Notes: generated by a model not told the origin, from the letters alone. A DNA stretch of 64,000 nucleotides from Tillus elongatus (GCA_964006375.1 OZ023267.1:24238739-24302738), one strand, 5' to 3'. Counted from the stretch's first letter, positions 1 through 11,928 are shown. Numbers and translations: made by a program.

Positions 1-1160
1 ACATATCCAAAGCATTCGACCAGGTCTGACACGCAGCGCTGCTTAATAAACTTCTGGCCTATGGCCTACCACCAAAACTATGTACCTGGACAGCAAATTT
101 CCTCTCCAACAGGATCATTTCTGTTGTTGTGGATGGTCATTCCTCTAAACTGTATCCAATTAATGCAGGAGTTCCTCAAGGTTCAACTTTAGCCCCTACT
201 TTGTTTCTTCTCCACATCAATGACCTACTCTCTAGCACATCCAACCCAGTTCACAGTTACACAGAAGACAGCACCCTCCACTCAAATATACAATATTCTA
301 AGCCTGTCTCTTTAGCCCAATTAGTTGAGGATCGCAGACTCATGGAGGGTTCTGTCTCTGTGGATCTCCAAAAAATATTAGACTGGGGAAGTAGAAATCT
401 TGTACAATTCAACCCCACCAAATCTCAGTCTTGCTTTCTTTCTCATAAGAGATACACCAGCCCTAGACCCATCACAATGAACAACCAAGTTATTCAAAGT
501 AATGAGTCCTTTTCTCTTGTTGGCATTTCTGTGGATTGAAATCTTAATTGGCACCAACATGTCACATCAATTGCAGAAGCGGCTGCTAAGAAATTAGGTT
601 TCCTCTTCCGGGCTTGCAAATACTTTTCACCAGCTAATCTCTATACCTTATATACTTCACAAATAAGGCCAAACCTCGAATACTGCTCCCACATCTGTAG
701 TGCAGCTGCCGCTTCTACACTCGCTTTCCTGGCCTCCATTCAAAAGAGAGCTATACGTCTCATCGGTGACCCTACCCTCACCCAAAGGCTGCCATCCCTT
801 GCCCACCGACATGCCGTTGGTGACCTCTCTCTCTTTTATAGATATCTGCACGGGCAGTGCTCAGAGGAGCTTTCCTCCATAGTTCCCCCACCTGCTGCCC
901 CCAACAGATCTACCAGGGGAACAGAGGGAATGCACCCTTTTACTGTCCAGGTCGCCAGACATAGAACATTACGCCCGCTCTTTTGTCACGAGGACTTTCA
1001 AGTTGTGGAATTCCTTGCCGGCACATGTTCTTCCTTCTCCTCCGAACCTCCAAGTCCAGAATTAACAAGTTGCCTCTTTCCTCCTTGTCAACACCCACGG
1101 TACGATAGTATTTAGGCTGTAAGCCCTCGTGGTGTGTTGTTGAAATTTAAAAAAAAAAAA
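1..1160 (+). pseudogene. Non-LTR retrotransposon (LINE family A), 3' part of ORF2
   Basis: The sequence encodes the palm, thumb and C-terminal part of a LINE reverse transcriptase: a VPQGS motif, the catalytic box near 258-275, then the long C-terminal region ending near 1115. It finishes in a 3' UTR with an A-run at about 1148-1160. The copy is dead: the catalytic YADD box reads YTED, an in-frame TGA lies at 537-539, and the frame changes several times afterwards. A second copy in inverse orientation at 44711-46232 keeps YADD and matches almost codon for codon. The 5' part lies beyond the left edge. The clade (Jockey/CR1-like) is an inference from RT motifs. Confidence 0.85.
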
Positions 1161-1519
1161 GATTTTCTTATGAAGGTCAAAGAGGTAGTAGTCGCAGCAG
1201 AAATGCTACTGTTACAGAAAGGAGAGCAAAACCGTTGTCTAACAGCAACAGCTACATGGAAAGTTTGTTAATGCGAACCACCGCTGAAGATGAATCTACG
1301 CTAGATATTGAGATTGCAAATTTTTTTTTCTCAACAAATACTCCATTTCTACATGACGTCCATGTGAAATATATGAGTTTGACTGTCTTGGCTTGTAATA
1401 CATTATTTATTACATATGTGTTTAAAATTCAAATAAAACATGTTTAAAATTCTGTTTAAAACAGTTTTAAACAAAACTCAAAAACACAACTCTAGTGTTT
1501 AAAACATGTTTTAAATGCC
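1161..1519. other. No recognised gene
   Basis: AT-rich sequence with short TTTAAAA-type repeats near 1440-1515. No conserved coding signal was seen. Confidence 0.5.
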
Positions 1520-1534
1520 TGTATGAAACTTGCC

Positions 1535-1700
1535 AATCCTGTCCGCCTACCACTAGTCGCCTCAGGTCCTGTAACTTTTTTGAGGGCGGCTCCTAGGAAA
1601 TTTGTCTTGTGGTTTATGCAACGAGGGTGGGTTGTATGCATGCGAGAGGGGAAGGAGAATCCCTCGACGTTTGTCGCAAGTGAAACGCTAGAGAAAGAAA
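1535..1700. repeat. Dispersed repeat (relative at 42335-42545)
   Basis: Relatively GC-rich block sharing ordered blocks (AGGTCC-GTAACTTT, GCTCC, ATGCATGCRNRAGGGGAAGGAGAA) with 42335-42545. It is therefore a diverged copy of an interspersed repeat of unknown class. Confidence 0.5.
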
Positions 1701-1789
1701 AACCCGTGTTACAATATAAGTAACCCGAGTTTGTACAGCTAAAAGAGAACGTATCATAGCAAATACTGTCAACTGATTAATATACTATA

Positions 1790-3590
1790 TAATAATAATA
1801 TTTATTGCACTTACAGTACAAATGGACATGTGCAGTGAACTGTTTTTCAACTCTCAGTAAAAAAAAAAAACAGAATTTAATTCCACTAAGAGCACACAAA
1901 AAAGGGTCAGAAACACACCAAGAAAAACGCCACAGTTAAAGCTGCTGTTGAGTTAGCAAAAAGTTGATTTGCCCTATGTCACTGTCTGATTTCTTGCACT
2001 GTACACAAAAATGGGTCCCCGAAGAAAGAATATGATGCAGTTTTATGTCTTAAAGGCCCAAAACGTTTAATTAAATTATCAGGGTTGCAGCTCAGCAAGA
2101 AACAAAATATATTGATTGCCCCCTGTATACTGCAAATTTGAAAGAAATGTGTCAACCTCAGAGACAATGATTTATCAGCACATAAAGATATCCTTATCCT
2201 TACACTTTTTTCAGTATTTAATTTTCCAATCTTCAGAACACCCCACCTTGTAATTGTTCAACATAAGATCCACTTGCAACTAATTCAGTGGATGCAGGAT
2301 TTTTCCAGCCTTCAGCTCATACTCATTTTCCCCAATTTTGTTAGGTTTTAACCACACAAAACAGCTCCCAATGGAACACAACAGCAACCATGACCCAATT
2401 CCACTACACTCTCTGACTACCTCACAAACCTCCTCTACTCTTCGCAAAGGAAGACCACCAATGTCATAATCAAATGACTGAATCTGACGAAGTCTGGAGA
2501 ACGTGACAGTCACACACTTTTCCAAATTCAAATAAAGGTGGTTATAAGCACACCAAGCAGATAGTCGATTAATATCCCCCTGAATTAGGGATGCCTTGCA
2601 AAGAGGTGAAATCTGATCACACACAAGGCTGTCAAAAATTTTTGGAATTTCTGAGGGAAATTAAACACCTTTGTGGTGGTATCATTCCTCAAACCACCCT
2701 TATGCACTGGGCTCAGGTAACCACCCTTCCACACCCCAGGAAAGACACCAGCTGTCAGTGACAAATTAAAAATATAGTGCAACGGCTGAGTAACCATATG
2801 AATACACTTCCTCAAGAAATAAGCAGGAATACCATCCGGTCCCGAGCACATTCTAGGCTTAATTGACATAATCTTATCATATACACCAATATCAACTATC
2901 CTACTAAAACTATATGATGGAACAAAAACATCTGAATTATTAGTGTAAACAGTAGAAAAATAACTAGCAAAAAGTTCAACACAGTCTGCTCCAACTTCGC
3001 CCTCCACACCATCCAAATTCATCCTCGATGGAAACATGTTACCACCTCTGCGGTCACTGACGAACCTCCAAAATCGCCTGGGTTCAGCTCGAAGAGCTAC
3101 ATCCATATTTTATACATAATTCATGTAGCACCTCTGATACAGCTCCTTACACTGCTGTCGTAATTTAGCAAAACGAACATAATCTGACTCGTTACTAGAA
3201 GATCTAAATTATCTCTCTTGGATTTGATGAGACTCCTCAACTCTCCACTGAACCAGTCTGGATAACTTGAGCTCATCCGCGACCTCCAATCCAAACACTT
3301 GTCAATAACAGCGTAAAGTGCACCATACAAAACCTCAACCGCCGCATCAACTCCCAAACCAAGAAACAAATCATTCCAATCAATGGAAGCTAAATATTCA
3401 TTTATCACCTGATAATCACAGTTTTTAAAGTCATAGTAATAATATACACACCGAAGACCATCCTGGTGATTTGTATACACTGGAAGATGACAAAAAGACA
3501 CCGTATGGTGAACAGTATTAGGAACGAGCAAGTCGCCAGCCACCCACCAATAGTCCATGTGTTTAGAATATTCCGGGGATTCCCAAAGTC
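1790..3590 (-). pseudogene. Non-LTR retrotransposon (LINE family B), decayed
   Basis: Read on the minus strand, this holds the end of an endonuclease/linker region (about 3550-3130), the fingers of the reverse transcriptase (3106-2640, including GPDGIPAYFLRKC), then a jump to the thumb region (SAWCAYNHLYLNLEKC, about 2560-2500), followed by a short C-terminal region and an AATAAATATTATTATTA-type 3' tail near 1790-1820. The catalytic palm is missing, which indicates an internal deletion. Several frameshifts and stops confirm decay. It is a different family from the copy at 1-1160. It lies left of RALGAPB coding exon 2, so presumably within an intron of that gene. Confidence 0.75.
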
Positions 3591-4371
3591 AATGTGAACC
3601 TTATGTAAATTGTAATGTTTAGGAGGGGAAAGGGTGTCATGGAACAGAACTGTACTGGGAAATTGTTTAAAAAGTGTGTAATGTGTAAAAAACTTTAAAT
3701 GTGAATAACTGGGCAAATATAAGGGAACAAAAGGGGGACGGTCAACTTAACCGCAACTGGAATCTAGCAAAATGGCACACACCACAAGAAAGAGTACGTA
3801 ACGTAGATTAATAATCTGGAAAAAAATTACGAAAAAACCAGAAATAACAATAATTGAGAAATGAAATTCCAAAAAATGCAACAATGTCATGTTTTGAACT
3901 GTCAAATTTCAGCAGTGTTGCCACATTGAATAAATGCACTGCCAGACATTGCTTACTGCTCTATTGGCCTGCCTAACCTGACCTGACATCCCCCCAGTAT
4001 CAAGTAAATAGCTTCGAAACTGACAACAACGCCTATCATGTCAACGAAACAACAGTCATAACCTCAGCTACAAAAATATACGTTTTTGTTGCAAATCGAA
4101 ACGTTTTAATTGTGTTTATCATTGAAAGGTTATTAAAAACAAAATATTTTACACTGTTTTACTTTATTAAGGTATGTACAACTGTTTTTAGGCCATATTC
4201 TATTATAATCACGTTAATATGTAGTTAAGCGGTTAAGCCGACTGTTCCCAACAAAAGGTGAGAATAGCGTCAGCATGCATGTAAGATGCCAAACTTTATC
4301 TATCAGCAGTGACTGCTCGGGAGGTCATCTGCAAATTCACCAAAAATATAGCTGAAGTTTTAACTTCTAGT
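3591..4371. other. RALGAPB intron, no feature recognised
   Basis: Presumed intronic sequence of the minus-strand RALGAPB gene. No repeat or coding similarity was recognised. Confidence 0.4.
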
Positions 4372-4409
4372 TCAGAAACCAAATTTAGCAACTAAAAGCA
4401 ATATCTCAC

Positions 4410-4629
4410 CTTCACCTTTTCTTGGTATAAAAAGGTAATGCAGGTGTGCTATTATCCTTCTAGCATATATATTTGGGTCATCAATAATTGGTTGGGGTAC
4501 ACAAATTTTTGGCGTTGAAAGTAAAGCAGAAAGCCACTCGCAGTAAACGTTTACACAGTCTTTAATCGCATCATGTTCAGAAAGTGGCAGGGATAAACCA
4601 AAACACAAAACTTCCATACACCATTGTAC
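4410..4629 (-). CDS. RALGAPB: RALGAPB homologue, coding exon 2
   Basis: The exon encodes VQWCMEVLCFGLSLPL...VNVYCEWL...IPRKGE, which matches the N-terminal region of the Ral GTPase-activating protein non-catalytic beta subunit. That protein partners the catalytic alpha subunit to switch off RalA/RalB and control mTORC1 and exocytosis. It is bounded by an AG acceptor (4631-4630) and a GTGAGA donor (4409-4404), and ends in phase 1. It joins exon 1 in phase 0 through a KE/VQW junction that is conserved in the family. The intron between the two exons is only 60 bp, as is common in insects. The remaining exons must lie left of the window. Confidence 0.85.
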
Positions 4630-4689
4630 CTTAAAACAGAGCAAGCAATTAACATTTTTAGTATTCAATAAGCACTTTTAAAAACCTAC

Positions 4690-4875
4690 CTCTTTGTCAT
4701 TTAATAATTGGCTAGGTTCTGCAGGTTGGGCTATTCCTAGGTTTGAAGCAAGGTGTTTAACAACTCCTAGAGTAACTTCCTTACTAGTTGTTAGGCCAAA
4801 TTTTGATAGTACAGACTGGCCTTCTTCACCACAGTTTTGAACAATAAGACTTAGAGAAGTCCATTCTGAATACAT
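4690..4875 (-). CDS. RALGAPB: RALGAPB homologue, coding exon 1 with start codon
   Basis: Start ATG at 4875-4873 begins MYSEWTSLSLIVQN, the typical N-terminus of RalGAP beta (MYSEW start). The frame runs 62 codons to a GAG/GTAGGT donor at 4690/4689. Twelve in-frame codons lie upstream, but a good acceptor (ATTACAG, ending at 4897) and the family start favour the MYSEW methionine. The bases 4876-4896 are then 5' UTR spliced to an upstream non-coding exon. The protein is a cytosolic scaffold subunit. Only about 135 of the roughly 1500 residues usual for the family are visible here. Confidence 0.85.
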
Positions 4876-4911
4876 CCCTTTGCTTTCGCCACTTTCCTGT
4901 AATGTTTGCAA

Positions 4912-5779
4912 TAAAATATTAATTGCAATTACATGAAGTGATGATGACTAAAAAATGTTACCTTCAAATTCATGCGATTAAAAAGCCCTAAATTCATAAG
5001 CACGTCTATGCTTTCACAGTTTTATCAAAAATTAAACCATATACGTCTATTACGTACATCTGTTAATGAAAAAACATTCAAACACTCAATAATACAGATA
5101 AAAATATTAAACTACAATACAATTATTTTAAAAAAATTATTTCACTTAAGGTGGCAGATAACAGGCTGACATGTCATGTAACAGATTTGTCATAACAAAA
5201 CAAACACTGGTAAACCTGTCACTGTCATTGTTTTCTTCTTTAATAAAAATATTGTTTATTGACATCATATATATTTAACGGCTTAATAAGATCTAGGTAT
5301 TTTAAAAATTCAATATTAAATATAGAAATAAATTCGTTATAATTTCGAACGTAGTATGTATTTATTAAAGATGTTACCGCAAAACAGAGCTCTATCTGTT
5401 TTTACCTGAACTCCTAAATGATTCAAGAATTTAAATTACTTACGTAAATTTTGAATTTGCAAACGATTGTACCTAGTTGTAAAGGTTTACTTTCGGGGCG
5501 CATGTCCGATTTTTATGAAATTTTGCATATAGACGTATTTTAGGGTGTTGGTGACGAAAATCACAATAACAATTAGGGCAAATGCCAATTAATGGTGTTA
5601 TTTGAAATTTTTTTGTTGGAAAATTGTAGGTTATACTCACGTTTGCGGCATGTTTTACACATTTTCGGGAGCAGTTCGTTTTACATTAAGCTAAAGAAGG
5701 GTGTATTCCACTATTATAATTTATTTTCACATAGTTAGTGCACCCCCTTACCTGTTTATGTCTCTGAAAATTACCCTTC
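4912..5779. other. 5' UTR intron/upstream region of RALGAPB
   Basis: AT-rich with no coding signal. It should hold the 5' UTR intron and perhaps the promoter of the minus-strand RALGAPB gene. No TATA or initiator could be assigned with confidence. Confidence 0.35.
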
Positions 5780-5856
5780 TTTTCATCCTATAAGTTGAAA
5801 TTGACATATAAAGCCAACTTAATGTCTGATGTCAATTTCAACTTATAGGATGAAAA
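5780..5856. repeat. Perfect 28-bp inverted repeat (hairpin)
   Basis: Arms 5780-5807 and 5829-5856 are exact reverse complements (core TAAGTTGAAATTGACAT), separated by a 21-nt loop. It could be a MITE remnant or a small-RNA hairpin. No other copy was noticed in the window. Confidence 0.85.
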
Positions 5857-5879
5857 GGATAATTTAAAGCGCCACTACC

Positions 5880-6066
5880 GAGTTAACGGGGCCGCAACTT
5901 CGCTACCTTTGGCAGCATTCAATGCCTGTAAAGTTAAATTTCGAAGTATTTTTGTGCAACGAACTTCGAACTATTTTGGAGAATTACATATTTCGAACCA
6001 CTTCAACATCGCTAGTACGAACATATTTTCGAACCGAAGTTCGGTTCAAAATTTCGCACACCTCTA
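5880..6066. repeat. hAT-like MITE fragment (right end)
   Basis: Repeated TTCGAA/CTTCGAA motifs end in TTCGCACACCTCTA at 6066. This is the same terminus as the complete element at 13781-14950, so it is a truncated copy of that family. Confidence 0.6.
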
Positions 6067-6127
6067 GTCAACACGTATCTGAACTACGCCGCAGCAACAA
6101 AAATAATGCTTTTCTCTGAAAAAAAAA

Positions 6128-6435
6128 GCCTGGACGCAGCAAGTGGGTTATGGTAGTGAATTTTCATAGAAATGATCTGGCACAAAATATTGTATTATAA
6201 CTTTTTTTTCTTGCAACATAGAAATCTAAATTTTGGTGTATAGTTTACTTTTTAAATCATAAACCTACCTACCAAATTTGGTTATCATAGCTTTTATAGT
6301 TTTTGAGTTAAAAATTTTTTTCGAATGAAAACTCAAAATTTTCCCAGAAAACCTCGTCCGATTTTTCTGACTAACGAACTTATCCGAGCCATTTACAAAA
6401 TCAAAATCGGCCCATTATTTTTTGAGTTATCGGTG

Positions 6436-6437
<2 letters not shown>
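6128..6437. repeat. End of (TA)n-bearing TIR family
   Basis: Begins CTGGACGCAGCAAGTG...GTAGTGAATTTTC and runs to a (TA)n tract. Its reverse complement, with the same internal blocks, appears at 40400-40876. The terminus recurs at 15845, 27163, 28912, 40876 and 42775. Confidence 0.7.
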
Positions 6438-6524
<87 letters not shown>

Positions 6525-7037
6525 CATGTTCAGAAAGATTTCCGCGGTCTTTAATGTGAGACATGCTTGGTTCTCGGGTTAAATCGCGTCCAGAATTTAT
6601 GGAAACTTGACGTTTCGGCTCCTGTTTTGGAGCCATTTTCAAGAGGTAAGAGAGGCTGTAGTGTCCTTACATATTTCCTTTACCTACCTTTGTCCACCAC
6701 TCTAAGGAGTAGGCAGATTGAGGCCTTAGAGTGTCCTTACATATTTCCTTTACCCACCACTCTAAGGAGTAGGCAGATTGAGGCCTTAGAGTGCCCTTAC
6801 ATATTTCCTTTACCCATCTTTTTCCACCACTCTAAGGAGTAGGCAGATTGAGGCCTTAGATTGTCCTTAGATATTTCCTTTACCTACCTTTGTCCATCAC
6901 TCTAAGGAGTAGGCAGATTTAGGCCTTAGAGTGTCCTTACATATTTCCTTTACCTCTTGAAAATGGCTCCAAATCAGGAGCCGAAACGTCGAGTTTCCAT
7001 AAATTCTGGACGCGGTTTAACCCGAGAACCAACCATG

Positions 7038-7115
<78 letters not shown>
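6437..7115. repeat. Palindromic (TA)n - inverted repeat - tandem repeat - inverted repeat - (TA)n structure
   Basis: Two (TA)n tracts (6437-6520 and 7039-7115) flank inverted arms at about 6559-6647 and 6953-7040 (each carrying GGCTCC..GGAGCC-GAAACGTC). Between the arms are four to five copies of a 60-70 bp unit with TAAGGAGTAGGCAGATT (6650-6950). Peptides read across the TA tracts are not genes. Confidence 0.8.
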
Positions 7116-7120
<5 letters not shown>

Positions 7121-7222
7121 TATAAACATAGCAAAATTGAAACTGACCCCGGGTATGGGTTCTAGGGGCCCTAGTTCGCGCTCATTAGCAGAAATTTTTT
7201 CTACGAAAATTCACTAAAAACC
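7116..7222. repeat. Module of the (TA)n TIR family
   Basis: Contains the recurrent AAATTGAAACTGACCCCGGG...GGGTTCTAGGGGCC...GCGCTCATT block and ends in GAAAATTCACTAAAA. The same block is found at 17205-17340, 27960-28050, 39760-39830 and 40020-40110. Confidence 0.65.
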
Positions 7223-7229
7223 CAAGACG

Positions 7230-7612
7230 AGATTCCAAACCAGTCAACCATTCAGAAAGTGACCGTGTCTACTTAATTCGAATTAACAGACATCAACACA
7301 TATCCGAACTGCGCCACAGGGACAAAAATAATGATTTTCTCTATAAAAAAAAACCAAGACGAGATCCTAAACTGGTAAACCATCTAGAAAATTACTGTGT
7401 CTGTAGTTGCTTAATTCGAATTAACGGACATCAACACATATCCGAACTGCGTCCAGGGACAAAAATAATACTTTTCTCTGAAAAAATCCTAAACCAGTCA
7501 ACCATCCAAAGAGTGGCTATGTCTGCAGTTGCTCAATTCGAATAGACCGACGTCAACACGTATCCGAACTGCGCCGCAGGGACAAAAATAATGCACTTCT
7601 CTGAAAAGAAGA
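7230..7612. repeat. Tandem repeat, about 120-140 bp, three copies
   Basis: Three copies of a unit containing CATATCCGAACTGCG, GGGACAAAAATAATG and TTCTCTGAAAA (phased near 7303, 7441 and 7563). A partial fourth copy lies apart at 6066-6125. Confidence 0.7.
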
Positions 7613-7824
7613 GGTAGATTAGATTACAGTATGTTAAATCATATCAGGTAGGTCAGACTGGGTATGTTAAAAAATTAACAGATAATAAATAAGCTTTATT
7701 AAAACAAATAACAATTTATACATAAAAATTATCTGAACAATTTTAAATGACTACAATATAACATTAGATAAATAGAAGCAATATGATGTAGCAAAATGTT
7801 GATTGTCAGAGAAATATTATACTA

Positions 7825-9019
7825 ACTTCTGAACGTCACAACGTCTGGGTTAGACATATTTCCAGGGTAGAAAAGAACAGAACAAGGCTGTACTCCAGAC
7901 TGAATTTTATTAGGTAAAAGCCCTACGCGTTTCGGCCCATAAATCTGGCCATCATCAGGGGCTTCCTGAAACATTAAGGTGGTTGTGTCAGAAACAAAGT
8001 TTCCGGTAGGTCGGCAAGTATCACACGATACCCGCTGTTACAGAATTCTAAACAGTCTTACAAGCAAAGCCTAAAAGCAAACTATAGTCTAAACCAACAT
8101 TCTGCAAAACAGATTATACTAACAAATCAAAGCTAAAAGTAAAGAAGTTAAAACGTTAAAAACATCAAATGTCCAAAGCTCAGCCGAGGCACACACAAGC
8201 AGCAAGTCAGCAATGTACAAACAGTGAAAGTCACAAAAACAGGCAGATACCCGTGTAAATTAAGATTTAAGTTGCAATGATACACTACAATGTAAGGTCT
8301 CTACACGACCAAAAAGCTGTCAAGGCAGGCTGCACAACCAGAGCTGAACCTTCAGAGAAATACTGAGTTAAACTTATGGTGCTCAATGAAAATAAAACAA
8401 AATGGCCACGATGTTAGATTTCTTGTAGAGTCCAGTTGCTGTTATATGTAAAAAACAGAACGTAAGTGTTTAGCCATTTTGTTTTATTTTCATTGAGCAC
8501 CATAAGTTTAACTCAGTATTTCTCTGAAGGTTCAGCTCTGGTTGTGCAGCCTGCCTTGACAGCTTTTTGGTCGTGTAGAGACCTTACATTGTAGTGTATC
8601 ATTGCAACTTAAATCTTAATTTACACGGGTATCTGCCTGTTTTTGTGACTTTCACTGTTTGTACATTGCTGACTTGCTGCTTGTGTGTGCCTCGGCTGAG
8701 CTTTGGACATTTGATGTTTTTAACGTTTTAACTTCTTTACTTTTAGCTTTGATTTGTTAGTATAATCTGTTTTGCAGAATGTTGGTTTAGACTATAGTTT
8801 GCTTTTAGACTTTGCTTGTAAGACTGTTTAGAATTCTGTAACAGCGGGTATCGTGTGATACTTGCCGACCTACCGGAAACTTTGTTTCTGACACAACCAC
8901 CTTAATGTTTCAGGAAGCCCCTGATGATGGCCAGATTTATGGGCCGAAACGCGTAGGGCTTTTACCTAATAAAATTCAGTCTGGAGTACAGCCTTGTTCT
9001 GTTCTTTTCTACCCTGGAA
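7825..9019. mobile_element. Fold-back element with about 550-bp inverted arms
   Basis: Arms 7859-8407 and 8473-9020 are near-perfect reverse complements with a 65-bp spacer. The 13-bp sequence AAATATTATACTA occurs exactly at 7812-7824 and 9020-9032, so the whole unit looks like one insertion with a 13-bp target duplication. Each arm carries CTGATGAT-GGCC-loop-GGCC-GAAACGCG (right arm near 8920-8955; complement near 7925-7960). No ORF of note. A low divergence between the arms suggests recent origin or gene conversion. Confidence 0.85.
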
Positions 9020-9032
9020 AAATATTATACTA

Positions 9033-9800
9033 GTTTCAGCTATTAAATAGCATAATAATTAGTGCTGGGAATTCTTCACATTCTTATAAGCTATCAGTTA
9101 TTAAAAGCAACAACTGTTTTCAAAAAAAAAGCATTAATCTTGATAAAATATATACTGAACGCGGCCAATCAGTCGATTTATTGTTAGTCAGTCAATTAAA
9201 TAAACAATTTGCCTAGAGATTGATTGAGTGGATAACTGCAGTTTTCACATCAACGTATGACTGGTCAATTGGTTCACCAGTTCTCGTTCCCAGCACTAAT
9301 AATAATATATACAAACAACAAATGGCCTTTGAAATCCATGAAATAGGCCGAAGAAACAAAATACATATAAATTGAAGCAAAATGGCAAGATTGGCAAAAT
9401 TTTTGGTCCTTTAGGAATGTCGATCATATCAGGTACTTACCCTAGTAATAAAAATGATGTAAATTGGAAGAATCTTAGAGAATTTGATATAAATACATAT
9501 CTATATAATAGTGGCGTGCGGTCCATGGAAGCAAGGGAAGCATTGCTTCCCTTAAAATAACGACCACATACCTACTTAAAAATAATTTGTATTAAACCGC
9601 GTTATTTAAAATCCATTTTGTATTTTAAATATTAAATTTCAAATTCTAAAACTAATTTATCTATTACAATAATTCATCCGGTATACATGTGTGCCTCACT
9701 TTTAGTGTCCTGTATCTATAAGTTTAAAAAAATGGATACTGTTTTATCTCCTAAAGTGAATCTATTTTGATCATAGCTAATTTCCAAGAATGGTTTGTCT
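9033..9800. other. No gene; possible MITE scrap
   Basis: AT-rich. Near 9511-9560, AGTGGCGTGCGGTCCAT followed by a GAAGCAAGGGAAGC palindrome resembles a DNA-transposon terminus, but no partner end was seen. Confidence 0.35.
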
Positions 9801-9806
9801 CATATA

Positions 9807-11704
9807 TAGGGCGGCACATTGAAAACGAAACAGACCGATCTGCGTCCAGAGAATTTTTTTTTATGAAACGCTGAAACATGTCAATTTTAGTATTTAGGGG
9901 GACATGTTTTGACATAAAACCCAACTTTGTCACATCAACCCCCTAAGGGTGGTGATAACAACCCTTATATTTTAAATAGGAGACATGGGTTTAGTGTTAC
10001 ATCATTTGAAGGCTCTTACTTTTCTGAATTCAGCAAACAAATTTTTCTGGAAGTTTTATCAACTCGTTTAAAAATTATTCACAGTTGAAGATGCAAAAAC
10101 GCATTTCTCTCATTCCGATAAGAAATATGCTGATAGTCAATGTTTGTTGGTTTGTGAACAAAAAATTGACTATCAGAACATTTCTTATCGGAATGAGAGA
10201 AATGCAGTTTATTATTTCAGTTTATCGGTCGGTTTGATACTTGATAGTACTACCGAAAATTAATTTCACAATGGTGTATTCTGTAGAAGAAAGAGTTGAA
10301 ATAATTACTCTTTTTTTCAAAAACGATGACTGTGCCAACCGTACTGCAAATTTGTTTAATGAACGACATCCGAACAGACATGTTAACAGAAAATACATTT
10401 TGGAGTTAGTTGCAAAGTTTCGACAAAGTGGTTCAGTAGCCAACAAAAAACGGGATCCTTAACGTGAATTTCCGATTAGAAATGAGACTACTGAGATTGA
10501 AGTTTTAGGACAAATTGCTGCAGACCCAAATTTGAGCACGAGAAAATTGGCCACTGTTTCAAACATCAAAAGAAGAACTATTCAGCGAATATTGGAGCAT
10601 CATAAATTTCACCCGTATAAAATTCATCTTGTACAACAACTGAATGAAGATGATTTTGATCGGCCGCTGGAGTTTTGTGAAGTTATGACTGCACGAATAG
10701 CTGATAATGGGAACTTTCTGTTCAATATCTGTTTTTCAGACGAGTGTACGATTTTATTGAACTCTACAGTCAATCGTCATAATTGTCGTTATTGGGCAGA
10801 TAATAATCCAAGAAATTTTCACGAACTGCACAGAAATTGAATGTCTGGACTGGCATTTTTAGAGACTGTTTAATCGGACCAATTTTTCTTGATGGCAATT
10901 TGAGTGGCAAAACGTATTTGGATTTACTAGAAGATATCGTTTACCCTCTACTAATTCGCATTGTTGAAAATGATGATTGCTATCAAGAAAATTAATTAGT
11001 GTTTTAACAACATTTTTCACGTGTTAGGGAGTTTATGAACATAGAGTTTCCAGGACAATGGATTGGGCGTAGAGGTGCTATTGAGTGCCCCCCTAGATCA
11101 CCGGATTTAACTCCTTTAGACTTCTTTCTATGGGGCCATTTAAAGAGTCGAATTTACGCAACAGAACCGGAGCCTCTGGAAGAATTACCACGACGCATTG
11201 TTGAAGAATGCCGTCTAATAACTCCACAAATGCTCCAGAATGTCAGAGCTCGTTTTGAACAACTTTGTACTTTTGTATGGAAGCTGGTGGTCAACAATTT
11301 GAACACATACTCAACTGAACATTTTTGAAAGTTTGGTTTTGTCTTTTAGTTTTTTTTTTAACGAAAAATTGACTAATTAGTGCATTTCTTATCACAATGA
11401 ATGAAATACCTTCTTGCAATTCCAACTGTGAATAATTTTTAAACGAGTTGATAAAACTTCCAAAAAAATGAGTGTGCTGAATTCAGAACAGAAAGAGCTT
11501 TCAAATGATGTAACACTCGACCCATGTTCCCTATTTAAAATATAAGGGTTGTTATCACTACCCTTAAGGGGTTGATGTGACAAAGTTAAGTTTTATGTCA
11601 AAACATGTCCCCCTCAATATTAAAATTGACCTGTTTCAGCGTTTCTTAAAAAAAATATTCTCTGGATGCAAATCGGTCTGTTTCGTTTTCAATGTGCCAC
11701 CCTG
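9807..11704. mobile_element. Tc1/mariner-type DNA transposon with long TIRs
   Basis: The ends are inverted repeats starting YAGGGYGGCACATTGAAAAC, flanked by TA on both sides (9805-9806 and 11705-11706) as expected for this superfamily. The TIRs extend about 300 bp with moderate divergence. A second, internal imperfect palindrome lies at about 10095-10206. The single transposase gene inside is broken. Confidence 0.8.
10271..11328 (+). pseudogene. Tc1/mariner-type transposase, degenerate
   Basis: N-terminal helix-turn-helix region ([18 protein letters not shown]...) from the ATG at 10271, then FSDEC (first catalytic D) near 10735. The frame shifts near 10835 to LNVWTGIFRDCLIGPIFLDG, and ECPPRSPDLTPLDFFLWGHLK (second catalytic D, family-type spacing) lies near 11080-11140. 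Damage includes an in-frame TAA at 10460-10462, the frameshift at about 10835 and stops near 10990-11010. Transposition by this copy is impossible. The superfamily call is firm; the DDE subfamily is not assigned. Confidence 0.8.
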
Positions 11705-11928
11705 TATTAGCTTTCATATTGTGATAATCTGAAACAAACTGAAACATAAATAAGTAGAATAATGAGAAGACTTTTCTTTTACAAATTATGATAATAGGTA
11801 AAATGTTCTAGGCATTCAGTTTGTTGTGTTTCTAAAGGAGAACAACTAATGGTTGAATCTGAGAGTTACCTAGTAAATGATGCTACCAGGTTCGCTGGGT
11901 TAATCGTGCCCAAATAAAGTACATAGGT

